64,000 nt of DNA from positions 124,001-188,000 of the forward strand of contig NZ_JXYA01000027.1 in assembly GCF_000967655.1 (NCBI RefSeq). The letters are read 5' to 3'. The notes under the pieces were generated by a model that was not told the origin of the DNA, searched no databases, and worked only from the letters and a program-made list of their open reading frames with translations. The position numbers were made by a program, and so were the translations under genes. This document shows positions 30,074 through 37,971 of the stretch, piece by piece. Every line of letters begins with the position of its first letter. Within the stretch, counting starts at the first letter, position 1. Origin of the DNA: Pseudoalteromonas rubra. Lineage in GTDB: Bacteria; Pseudomonadota; Gammaproteobacteria; Enterobacterales; Alteromonadaceae.

Positions 30074-31006
30074 TTAAGAAACCTTTTGATAAAGAGCGAG
30101 GTATTCAGGAAGTGTCTGATGCGATGTCAGCGCATGCATATCGACCAGCTTAAAGCCATACTGAGCGAGCTCCCGGTGCCAGCTTGTGGCCGGGGAGAGG
30201 CGTGCACGCTGCGCAGCCGCTTGCTGCCAGGGTTGCCCTTCAAATAGATTGGCCCAGTCATTGAGCACCGCAGCAAAATGCTGTTGCAGCGGCTGTTGCA
30301 CGTCATAAAGGCGCATTGCAAGGTGACCGCCGGCGCGCATTTTCTGGCTCAGTCCAGACATCATCTGAGTGAACACCGGTTTGCTATAGCAATGTGGGCC
30401 ATCATAGATGGCTGCCAGTTGTAAGTGCGTGTCATCCGCCAGCGTCAACGCTTGCTGCTCTACTTCGGTTGTGGTGGCGATGCTGATCATATCTGAACGC
30501 GCAATCGGACTATGAGCCGCTGGCATAGTCCGGGTGACGGTCAGCTTAGTGCCGCTCACCTGAGTCAGCTGAGCGATAGGATCAAAACTGCTGTTGGGTA
30601 AGCCAAAGCTGATATAACCATCCACCGGCGAGGTGGAGACGAGATCCTGCAAAGACTCAAGACACTGCATCTGGCGATCCTGATAGCGGTGCATATTGAT
30701 CAGGCCCAGGTTCATAGAGTCTTGCGTTAGCAACTCGTTGAGACGCGTGTAGATGGCGTGCTCACTGTCCAGCTGCGCAATACACTGGATCGCCTGGGTG
30801 TGGATCTCGGCATCCTGATACAGGTGTAATTGCTGAGCCAGTAGTGGCAGTAATTCAGTCAGACGGTTTTTATTCAGGTAGAGTGCATGATAGCTGTTCT
30901 CCTGATTTAACAAAGCTCTGACCAGCGGAGAGGCTGCAACCTGACAGCCGGTGAGTCCTGCAAGTGCGAAACTGCTTTTTAAAAACGTACGCCGCGACAA
31001 TGTCAT
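30074..31006 (-). CDS. Tat-signal lipoprotein of unknown function
   Basis: 310 aa. The N-terminus MTLSRRTFLKSSFALAGLTGC combines a twin-arginine motif with a lipobox (LTGC), so a membrane-anchored periplasmic protein is expected. I do not recognise the family. A segment AGGHLAMRLYDVQQPLQQHF could be a nucleotide-cofactor-type fold, but that is weak. It follows the ThDP enzyme by 78 nt, a gap that contains an 8-bp hairpin (AAGAGGCG, 31025-31032, with CGCCTCTT, 31037-31044). The next gene begins 3 nt after its stop, so the two Tat proteins are probably made together and may form a periplasmic pair. Confidence 0.65.
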   Translation of the reverse strand: MTLSRRTFLKSSFALAGLTGCQVAASPLVRALLNQENSYHALYLNKNRLTELLPLLAQQLHLYQDAEIHTQAIQCIAQLDSEHAIYTRLNELLTQDSMNLGLINMHRYQDRQMQCLESLQDLVSTSPVDGYISFGLPNSSFDPIAQLTQVSGTKLTVTRTMPAAHSPIARSDMISIATTTEVEQQALTLADDTHLQLAAIYDGPHCYSKPVFTQMMSGLSQKMRAGGHLAMRLYDVQQPLQQHFAAVLNDWANLFEGQPWQQAAAQRARLSPATSWHRELAQYGFKLVDMHALTSHQTLPEYLALYQKVS

Positions 31007-31084
31007 CCTTATACCCTTGTGCTGAAGAGGCGTAAACGCCTCTTAAAACGATTAAATAACGAGATAATTAACGAACTAAGTGAC

Positions 31085-32779
31085 TTAAATACCCAGGAAA
31101 GCGCGGTTTTCGGCCGGCAGATCTTTCATTGGGATCTGGGCTGCGATCACGCAAGGCTGATCAGGACGGGCATGGGCATGACGCAACGCGCCCAGTAAGT
31201 CCTCATAGCTGGTCACCCTAAGGCCAATCCCGCCGTTATATACGTGCGGCATATTTTCGTATTTCCAGCCGTTAAGCATCACGTAGTCCAGTGGCGCTTT
31301 GTCTGGCTCGGTAAAGAAAGTACCGTCGATCAGGAACTGTTCGATGGCATACGAGCCGTTGTCTATGATCACTATGATGCCAGGTATTTGGTTCTGCACG
31401 AATGAGGAGAATGCCTGCGAAACCATCTGGAAGCCGCCATCTCCGGTGACTATCAGTGGTCGTTTGCCAGTTGCATAATAGGCACCGATCGCCGCCGGTG
31501 TACCCTGGCCGATTGACAACCAGATCGGGTTTGCCAGGAAGCATTGAGTGTCCAGCACGGGAATATCGGCACCGGGGAAGCTGGCCAAACAGGTATCCAG
31601 GCTGATGTAATACGGGTCGTTTTGATCCATCAGGAAATCCCCAATGGCGGCAAAGATCCCATCGTGGCCCAGAGTGCCGCTGTAAGGGTTATCACCCAGC
31701 TTGGACTGCCACTGCGCGCGGCGATCCTGATAAGTTTGTCCGGCGACGGTGGGGATCTGGCGATCTGTGCGGCTCAATTCAGGCAGCTGATTGAGTGATT
31801 CCAAAGAGGCACCCAGCGACAGTTTGGGCAGAACTTCAGTCCCTATCATGGCTTTATTAAAGGCCACGCGGAGTAGCTTGTCGCCCAACTTAGTGACCAT
31901 ATAGCGATGATCTATACCAAACAAGCAGCCTAATGCGATGACGCAATCCGACGATTCAACACCCTGAGTTACGGTAGAGGGGGCCAAGTCACTGTCATAG
32001 ACACCACAGAATAATGGATGAGATTCACTGATCAGAGATTTAGAGAGTAACGTGGTATAGAAGGGCAAGTTTTGTGCTTCGACAAAATGCAGTGCCTCAT
32101 CAACCAGACCAAAGCGCACCAACTCGGCACCGAGCAAGACCACTGGATTACTGGCCTGGGCAAGTTTATCAGCGACTGCATTGGTGAATGCCCGTGCGCC
32201 ACGTTTAAAGCGTTTCGGGCTGTAAGCCAGGTTAGGTGAGAAGTGACCTATAGGTTGTTTCCACAGATCCTGGGGGATCTCGATGTAAACCGGGCCAGAG
32301 CGCTCCATCGCCATGATCAGCAAGCGGTCAATACGATCTGCTGCGCCTTCGAGAGTACGGATCTCGGCCGCGCCCAAAGTGAGCTTACGAAAGACCTTAA
32401 GATCGGTTTTGCCAAAGCCTGTGGAGTGGGAGAAAAGCACGTCATACTCGGCTTCCAGGCGTAAGTCCTTGTCGGTGGGACCGCCATTGATCACGGCTAA
32501 GGGAACGCGCTCGGTCAGGGCACTGGCAATACCATTGGCCATGCTGAGCGTACCAACGCCATAGGCGACCGACACCGCACCAATTGCGCCCTGCCTGCCA
32601 TAACCATCGGCAGCATAACCGGCTTCTAGCTCGTTCACGGTATTAACAAACTGCATATCCGGATCGGCCACCAGGCTGTCGATAAAATCCGAGCATGAGG
32701 TGCCCGGCACCCCGAATACGTGATAACAACCAAGTTGCTTTAATCTGAGCGTAATAAACTCAGCAACAGTGTAAGACAT
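31085..32779 (-). CDS. ThDP-dependent 2-oxo acid decarboxylase-like enzyme
   Basis: 564 aa. Family enzymes (pyruvate, indolepyruvate and phenylpyruvate decarboxylases) remove CO2 from 2-oxo acids. Visible: VFGVPGTSCSDFID, the cofactor-activating Glu50 in NELEAGYAADGYGR, and the ThDP/metal motif GDGGFQ...IDNGSYAIEQF. The usual catalytic His-His pair is Ser117-His118 here (LFSHSTG). That loss could change rate or favour carboligation or another fate. AAGGAAAGAAG precedes the ATG. It sits 17 nt after the amino-acid-oxidase gene, whose 2-oxo acid product would be its natural substrate. Confidence 0.8.
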   Translation of the reverse strand: MSYTVAEFITLRLKQLGCYHVFGVPGTSCSDFIDSLVADPDMQFVNTVNELEAGYAADGYGRQGAIGAVSVAYGVGTLSMANGIASALTERVPLAVINGGPTDKDLRLEAEYDVLFSHSTGFGKTDLKVFRKLTLGAAEIRTLEGAADRIDRLLIMAMERSGPVYIEIPQDLWKQPIGHFSPNLAYSPKRFKRGARAFTNAVADKLAQASNPVVLLGAELVRFGLVDEALHFVEAQNLPFYTTLLSKSLISESHPLFCGVYDSDLAPSTVTQGVESSDCVIALGCLFGIDHRYMVTKLGDKLLRVAFNKAMIGTEVLPKLSLGASLESLNQLPELSRTDRQIPTVAGQTYQDRRAQWQSKLGDNPYSGTLGHDGIFAAIGDFLMDQNDPYYISLDTCLASFPGADIPVLDTQCFLANPIWLSIGQGTPAAIGAYYATGKRPLIVTGDGGFQMVSQAFSSFVQNQIPGIIVIIDNGSYAIEQFLIDGTFFTEPDKAPLDYVMLNGWKYENMPHVYNGGIGLRVTSYEDLLGALRHAHARPDQPCVIAAQIPMKDLPAENRAFLGI

Positions 32780-32796
32780 CTTCTTTCCTTATCTAG

Positions 32797-34290
32797 TTAT
32801 GCTTTTTCACTTATGTACTGAACGGCTTCCAGCGCCGAGATCAGCGCGCCCTGGATCCATGAGTGGTACATAGAGCAATGTTCCCCGGCAAAGCACAGAC
32901 GCTGCTCGGGCTGGGTCATCAGAGCGTAAAAGTCCTGATGATCTCTGGGGTTAAAAAAGGCGTAGGCGCCCGCTGAGTGGGTATGGTTAGTCCAGCTCCA
33001 GCGCAGCACACTGACAATATCGTCGCGCTCAATATAGGGGTGTACTTTTTTCAGTTCGGTGAAGATAAACTCTTTGAGCTCGAAGTTGTTCAGCGTATCC
33101 ACCCGGCGCGCATGTTGACCCCAGGTGTAAGAGGCCAGCAGGTAACTGGGTGAACGTGATACCTGAGGATCTTTGTTGCTGGCGTTATCAGCAGGAAACC
33201 AGGTGTGGCCCAGGCCCACATCATAAATGGTACTGCCGCCGTAAATGCCTTCGTTCAGCTCCCAGAAGCGGTTTTTTGTCCGAACCAGCACTTTGGTTGC
33301 TGAGTCATAATTGACCTGGGCAAAAGCGCGGGACTTACCGGGGTTAATAGACTGGTTGAAGTCAATTTTACCGAGCACCCCGAATGGCAATGTACAAATC
33401 GCAAAGTCTGAGCGCAGGGTGTGCCTGGATCGATCTCTGAGCTGGTAAGTCACTGCAACGCCGTTAGCCTGGCTGTCGATGGCAACAACGCGCGCACCGG
33501 CTTTGAACTGCACTTTATGCTGGATCTTTTCGAACAGTTTACGCGGTAGCAGATCGGTACCACCTACCACCTCGTCGAAGCCATCAAACCAGACTCGTTC
33601 AAGCTCTTCTCTGAGGTGTTCGCTCAACGAGGTGTGCATTAAAGTTGAGACGCCATAAATTGCGCTGACGTATTCCAGTGCATCCAGGCTCAGGCCTGCG
33701 GCGATAAAAGCGTCTTTTAACGACATTTCATCCAGTGCTTTGAGCTTGTCACTGCGTAAAGTCCCATCGTAAAGTGCACGCTGTTCATCACCGCTGAGTG
33801 AATTCAGCACCTCAGTAATAGCGATTTCCCACATATTATCGGCAGACATTTTTAGCTCTCTTTCAGTCAAAGCAAAATGCTGCTTCAATTGCTCAAAGCC
33901 GGCTTCATTACGCGGTACTTTCTGGCCCCGGATCATGGCAAAGGTTTTATCATTTTCCTGTACAAAATGGCGCATCTTGAGCCCCATTTCACGGATGTAA
34001 TGGCGGGTGAGGTGATGCTCTGTCGGGATCCGCATCGCGCCCAATTCTGCGTACAGTTTGTCAGATTCACGCAGTGTTCTGACGCGCCCGCCAATATGGC
34101 TGGGATCCGCTTCCAGCAGCGTGACCTTTGCGCCCAGTCTGAGCAACTCATAGGCGGCGCTAAGTCCGGCCACACCGGCACCAATAATGGTCACTGTTGG
34201 GCGTGTTGTCAGGCTGTTGTTTGCCAATGCCCGAACGCTGTTCAGTGTGACCATAGGATCCGGCACTGAGTTAGAAATACCTTTTTGCAT
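32797..34290 (-). CDS. Flavin amine oxidase, L-amino-acid oxidase type
   Basis: 497 aa from the ATG at 34290, which has AAGGA 9 nt upstream; a TTG at 34299 has no spaced ribosome-binding site. Oxidises an amino acid to the 2-oxo acid with release of ammonia and H2O2. FAD motif GAGVAG at 37-42, then HIGGRVRT and ELGAMRIP with Arg87, the position that binds substrate carboxylate in snake-venom L-amino-acid oxidases; the C-terminal FAGEHCS...SWIQGALISA completes the flavin site. No signal peptide is seen, so it is likely cytoplasmic. Aromatic amino acids are plausible substrates given the decarboxylase next door, but this is inference. Confidence 0.83.
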   Translation of the reverse strand: MQKGISNSVPDPMVTLNSVRALANNSLTTRPTVTIIGAGVAGLSAAYELLRLGAKVTLLEADPSHIGGRVRTLRESDKLYAELGAMRIPTEHHLTRHYIREMGLKMRHFVQENDKTFAMIRGQKVPRNEAGFEQLKQHFALTERELKMSADNMWEIAITEVLNSLSGDEQRALYDGTLRSDKLKALDEMSLKDAFIAAGLSLDALEYVSAIYGVSTLMHTSLSEHLREELERVWFDGFDEVVGGTDLLPRKLFEKIQHKVQFKAGARVVAIDSQANGVAVTYQLRDRSRHTLRSDFAICTLPFGVLGKIDFNQSINPGKSRAFAQVNYDSATKVLVRTKNRFWELNEGIYGGSTIYDVGLGHTWFPADNASNKDPQVSRSPSYLLASYTWGQHARRVDTLNNFELKEFIFTELKKVHPYIERDDIVSVLRWSWTNHTHSAGAYAFFNPRDHQDFYALMTQPEQRLCFAGEHCSMYHSWIQGALISALEAVQYISEKA

Positions 34291-34314
34291 ACTTTTCAAT
34301 CCTTGTCTGCGTAG

Positions 34315-35145
34315 TTAAAGTTGCAGGGCCTGAGTAATTACCTCAGCCAGCTCGATTGGTTTGGTCACCATAGGTAAGTGGCCTGAGTCGAGGCTGTAGG
34401 TGTGCGTAATATTGATAGATTCGGCAATTTTCTGCTGTGATGGCAAAGAGATAATTTTGTCCTGAGTAGCAAACACATACGCTTTGTTGATGGGCGCTAA
34501 TGTGGCTTTGCTCAGGGTGACTTTGCCATCGCCTGTGATGGCGGGCTCATCAACTGAGTTATCCAGCACAAACTGTTGCTGGCTTTTTTTCTGAGCTTCG
34601 GTAAACGACGCCAGATAAGCTGACTTATCCGAAATCTTCAACCAGCCATCTTCATAGGTGATGCCTGCAAAGTAGTTTTCTTCATCCTGTTTATTGAGCA
34701 ATGCAAATGGTTTGGCACCGTCAACAGGGGCAACTGCACTGACATAAACAAGGTCAGTGATTTTGACATCCTGGCACAATGTCATGGCTTTATGCGCCAC
34801 CGCGCCGCCCTGACTGTGAACAACCAGCGATTGAGGTTGCGGATATGTGCGTAACTGATCACACAAGCTTTGCGCAGCATGATCCAGAGTGATGGACTTA
34901 GGGTCAATGTGGGTGCTGCGCCCTGGCAAGTCGACCACATAATTGCTGATCCCCTGTTTAGACAGTTGAGATTGCACAGCAGACCAGGCCGCGCCTTTCA
35001 AATGTGCGCCATGAATAAATATGACTGATTTATTAACGGCAACTGTTTGCTCAGAAAGAGATTGCGCGGGAGTTTGCGAAGAGACGCTATTACAGCCACT
35101 CAAAATGACAGCGCAGCACAGTGGCAACCAAGCCTTTGCGTTCAT
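34315..35145 (-). CDS. Alpha/beta-hydrolase lipoprotein
   Basis: 276 aa. A lipoprotein signal with lipobox LSGC (Cys18) is followed by an alpha/beta-hydrolase fold: VIFIHGAHLKG (oxyanion loop) and VVHSQGGAV with nucleophile Ser112. The C-terminal DSGHLPMVTKP supplies the catalytic His. Likely an esterase or amidase acting in the periplasm. It is the first gene of the five-gene operon; the amine oxidase starts 24 nt after its stop. Its link to amino-acid oxidation is unknown; it may release or modify an acyl or ester substrate. Confidence 0.75.
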   Translation of the reverse strand: MNAKAWLPLCCAVILSGCNSVSSQTPAQSLSEQTVAVNKSVIFIHGAHLKGAAWSAVQSQLSKQGISNYVVDLPGRSTHIDPKSITLDHAAQSLCDQLRTYPQPQSLVVHSQGGAVAHKAMTLCQDVKITDLVYVSAVAPVDGAKPFALLNKQDEENYFAGITYEDGWLKISDKSAYLASFTEAQKKSQQQFVLDNSVDEPAITGDGKVTLSKATLAPINKAYVFATQDKIISLPSQQKIAESINITHTYSLDSGHLPMVTKPIELAEVITQALQL

Positions 35146-35737
35146 ATTAATTCCTTCTTAATTAAAGTTAGGCAGTTGAAATCGCGGGCATGGTAGCAAA
35201 AAAATTTCCCAATATTAAGTACGGTTTATATCGTGTTTTCTTTGGTTTAACCTTTTATAAACATGCGAGTTGCACATAGTGAGTAGATCTAGAGAGTATT
35301 GGGTAAATGAATTATGCATTTTATTTGGGTGATTATTCATTTCTGGAAGGCAATGAAAGACTAGACTTATGTCTAATCGATGAGAATAATTATTTCATGT
35401 TCATTGTGCCAAAAACAGAGCCGAGGGCTGGAATCGTATCTATTATCGAACCGTTTACTTGTTTTTTATTCATACGCATCTTTGGCCAAGAATAATTCAT
35501 GCACGTTACGCGGCGTGACAATAATGCCATTTTATCCATACCGCAAAGCACCAGGCCGAATGCTGCATAATTTTACAACGCATCACTTCGGGAGATTATT
35601 GCCAAAACTGCAGCTAATCTAAATAAAAATCATTATCGAAAAATTTGAATTTTATGTGTCAGAGATATTTGTGGGCCGCTCAGGTGGCTTGCAGCAGAAA
35701 AAATAACATGAATTACGTACCATAAGAGAAAGAGGTA
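35146..35737. other. AT-rich gap without a convincing gene
   Basis: About 590 nt. Probably holds the promoter of the hydrolase/oxidase operon at its left end. A 62-codon frame (35307-35495) and overlapping frames up to 35622 show no family resemblance, no good ribosome-binding site and no coupling, so I do not call them genes. Stop-rich stretches after 35490 could be a decayed gene, but I cannot name it. Confidence 0.5.
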
Positions 35738-36646
35738 CTACTTATTGGTTGGGTGAAGTGACTGAACTTGATTAAGCAGTAAGGTATTGTGAGGCGCAGG
35801 TACGCCCAGCTGCTGTGCCAGCTCAACAATATACCCACACATGGCGTTGATTTCTGTGCGTCGGTGGTTTGCGACATCCTGAGCCATAGATGAAAAGTTC
35901 TCGGCAGTCAGGGTCATCACCTGGTAGGCGCGCGCGAGTTCCTCACTGAGCTTAAGGGGCACCCCAATGTGGTTTGCGACATTGCATGCTTCATTTAGCA
36001 CAGACAACACTTGGGTGGCGTAGCAAGGTGCCCGCAAGCGGCCATTTTTGAGTCCGGTGAGGGCACTGAGCGGATTGATGGCCAGGTTGACGCAGAGCTT
36101 TTGCCAGCGCAACAGTGCAATGTCGTACGCTAAATGCGCATTTGGCAGTGCGGGGTCAATAAGTTGATTAAACAGTACCTGCGCTCGCTGTTGTGCAATC
36201 AGGTTACAAGGACCAAACACGCTTTGACCCGGACCGGTAAATTCAACCGTCGTACTGTTGGGTTTCCATCCTCCCATACTGGTGGACAGGAAAAACAGTC
36301 CCTGATGTTCAGATAACGCATCGGTGATGGGAGTCAGGGTTTGCATCCCGTTATGGCTCAGAATGACATTGGCATCCTCACTCAAGTGAGGCCTGAGCGT
36401 GATAAAGGCCTCTGCAAGCTGATAAGACTTAACCGGAACAATACACTGAGAAATGGTTATTTGTTGTTGTGCCAGCGCTTCCCAGGTCAGACACTTTACA
36501 GGCAGTTGCTGGCAACACTGAGCGGTTCGAAAAAACACCGCATCAGTGGGCGTTCGGGTGATCAATGTGACCTGGTGTGTGTTTGCCAGTCGCTGAGCAA
36601 GTAACAGGCCTACCGCCCCTTTACCAACAATAAACAGCTCAGGCAT
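35738..36646 (-). CDS. 2-dehydropantoate 2-reductase-family protein (PanE/ApbA-like)
   Basis: 302 aa. NADPH-dependent reduction of ketopantoate to pantoate in coenzyme A synthesis, or a related ketoacid. The nucleotide motif IVGKGAVG is at residues 6-13, the HNGM segment follows, and KLCVNLAINPLSAL carries the catalytic Lys and Asn. The C-terminal RRTEINAMCGYIVELA matches the ketopantoate-binding region. It overlaps the VanZ gene by 8 nt on the same strand. panB and panC are not nearby, so a paralogue with another substrate cannot be excluded. Confidence 0.9.
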   Translation of the reverse strand: MPELFIVGKGAVGLLLAQRLANTHQVTLITRTPTDAVFFRTAQCCQQLPVKCLTWEALAQQQITISQCIVPVKSYQLAEAFITLRPHLSEDANVILSHNGMQTLTPITDALSEHQGLFFLSTSMGGWKPNSTTVEFTGPGQSVFGPCNLIAQQRAQVLFNQLIDPALPNAHLAYDIALLRWQKLCVNLAINPLSALTGLKNGRLRAPCYATQVLSVLNEACNVANHIGVPLKLSEELARAYQVMTLTAENFSSMAQDVANHRRTEINAMCGYIVELAQQLGVPAPHNTLLLNQVQSLHPTNK

Positions 36647-37004
36647 CAGATTTACCTGTTTTTCTGCAATAAGCCCAATAGGCTACAAAGTAGCTGACGG
36701 CACCTGCGAGATCGGCAATAAAATCTCCCCACGATGCCTGGCGATAAGGCAGTGAGTCTTGCATCCACTCTATGCCGGCACCATAAAGCGTCAGTAATAC
36801 CAAATGAAACCAGATCTTGAACCTAAATGCATGATGAGAGAAAAACGCCAGCACGAAAAACACCCCAAAGTGCGCGACCTTGTCGGCGTGTTCAAACCTA
36901 ACAATTTGATTGGTCTGGATCTCTTTAGCAAACAAAAAGGTACAAACGGCCAGAGACAGTAATAACAGACATTGATAAAGTCGGCGTGCCACAAATACTT
37001 CCAA
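36639..37004 (-). CDS. VanZ-family membrane protein
   Basis: 121 aa with four hydrophobic segments. KVAHFGVFFVLAFFSHHAF and AGIEWMQDSLPYRQASWGDFIADLAGA are the conserved VanZ-like motifs (His, Glu and Asp residues in the membrane-facing loops). The family is named after a teicoplanin-resistance gene, but most members have no known function and are common in gammaproteobacteria. Its stop codon lies inside the panE-like gene (8-nt overlap), indicating co-translation. Confidence 0.85.
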   Translation of the reverse strand: MEVFVARRLYQCLLLLSLAVCTFLFAKEIQTNQIVRFEHADKVAHFGVFFVLAFFSHHAFRFKIWFHLVLLTLYGAGIEWMQDSLPYRQASWGDFIADLAGAVSYFVAYWAYCRKTGKSDA

Positions 37005-37161
37005 ATCATTAGGGTTGAAAACGCCAGTATATCATTGAAATCTGAAAATAGGATGAAGCACAGGCATTCTGCTCCTGAACCGAAAACGTTCGCAACCGGG
37101 GGTGTCGCGCCGCAGCCTTTGGATTGCTATAATCCGAAAAAACATTATCCAGGAGCTAGAT

Positions 37162-37644
37162 ATGCCTTCTTTTGACATTGTGTCTGAAATTGATATGACT
37201 GAGGCGAGAAACACCGTTGATAACGCCGATCGTGAACTGAGCACGCGCTTTGACTTTCGTGGCGTAGAAGCCTCATTTGAGCTCAAAGACGAGGTGATTG
37301 TGCTCAAGAGTGAGTCTGAGCAACAAGTGATGCAATTATTCGACATGCTGGTGGGTAAAGCCGCAAAGCGTGGTCTGGACGTTGCGAGCTTTGAGCTTAA
37401 AGATGTTGAAAAATCAGGTAAGTATGTGTCACGTAAGGTGATGCTGAAGCAAGGGATCGACAAAGATATGGCGAAGAAAGTCGTTAAAGCCATTAAAGAT
37501 TCTAAGATCAAGGTGCAGGCTTCTATTCAGGGCGAGACGGTGCGTGTGACGGGTAAGAAGCGTGATGATCTGCAGGAAACCATGCAGTTGATCCGCGGTG
37601 CTGAGCTTGGCCAGCCTTTCCAGTTCAAAAACTTCCGCGATTAA
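37162..37644 (+). CDS. yajQ: YajQ-family nucleotide-binding protein
   Basis: 160 aa from the ATG at 37162, which has CAGGAGCTAGAT upstream; the frame extends to 37102 but those residues are unlike the family. [21 protein letters not shown] at the N-terminus and [16 protein letters not shown] at the end are hallmark YajQ sequences. Family members bind cyclic di-GMP (shown in Xanthomonas) or nucleic acid. Monocistronic, divergent from the VanZ/PanE pair and followed by a terminator. Confidence 0.95.
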   Translation: MPSFDIVSEIDMTEARNTVDNADRELSTRFDFRGVEASFELKDEVIVLKSESEQQVMQLFDMLVGKAAKRGLDVASFELKDVEKSGKYVSRKVMLKQGIDKDMAKKVVKAIKDSKIKVQASIQGETVRVTGKKRDDLQETMQLIRGAELGQPFQFKNFRD

Positions 37645-37691
37645 ACTGTGCGAGGTTAACCCCTTCTTTTATCTGGCATGCTGAACGTCAA

Positions 37692-37728
37692 CAATGGACT
37701 TTGGCATGCTAGACGTCCATTGCTTTTT
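37692..37728 (+). terminator. Terminator candidate after yajQ
   Basis: CAATGGAC (37692-37699) pairs with GTCCATTG (37715-37722), followed by CTTTTT. The 15-nt loop is large, so strength is moderate. Confidence 0.6.
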
Positions 37729-37762
37729 GCCCTCAGATCCCCGACAATAGCGCCAACTTTTC

Positions 37763-37960
37763 AGGGTGTCAGATCAGGAGCCCGGAGCCTCTGTAAGATC
37801 TGAATAATCGGGAAGCTGGTGCATGCCTCAGGAACTGGCATTAGTCCGGCGCTGCCCCCGCAACGGTGAGCTTATCGCAACTGTCTGGTTGGAATAAGTA
37901 AGTCCGGAAACCGGCCCTGAAGCCTACTCATTAGTTGTAATTCACGCGGTGGGCGTGGAT
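37763..37960 (+). ncRNA. Cobalamin riboswitch
   Basis: Upstream of a B12 receptor gene. The core is clear: GGGAAGCTGGTG (37810-37821), then the hallmark box GCTGCCCCCGCAACGGTGA (37851-37869), and AGTCCGGAAACCGGCC (37900-37915). The downstream GGTGGGCGTGGATCAGGGG lies next to the receptor's ribosome-binding site, as expected when adenosylcobalamin binding hides the translation start. Outer boundaries are approximate. Confidence 0.93.
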
Positions 37961-37971
37961 CAGGGGATCTC

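Noticed and set aside
31025..31044. Terminator splitting the amino-acid-oxidase operon
   Set aside because: The AAGAGGCG/CGCCTCTT hairpin has no T tract on the minus strand, so it is more likely a processing or stabilising element than a terminator.
35307..35622. Short frames in the gap between the hydrolase lipoprotein and the PanE-like gene
   Set aside because: No good ribosome-binding site, no coupling and no recognisable sequence; the region is AT-rich and stop-rich.
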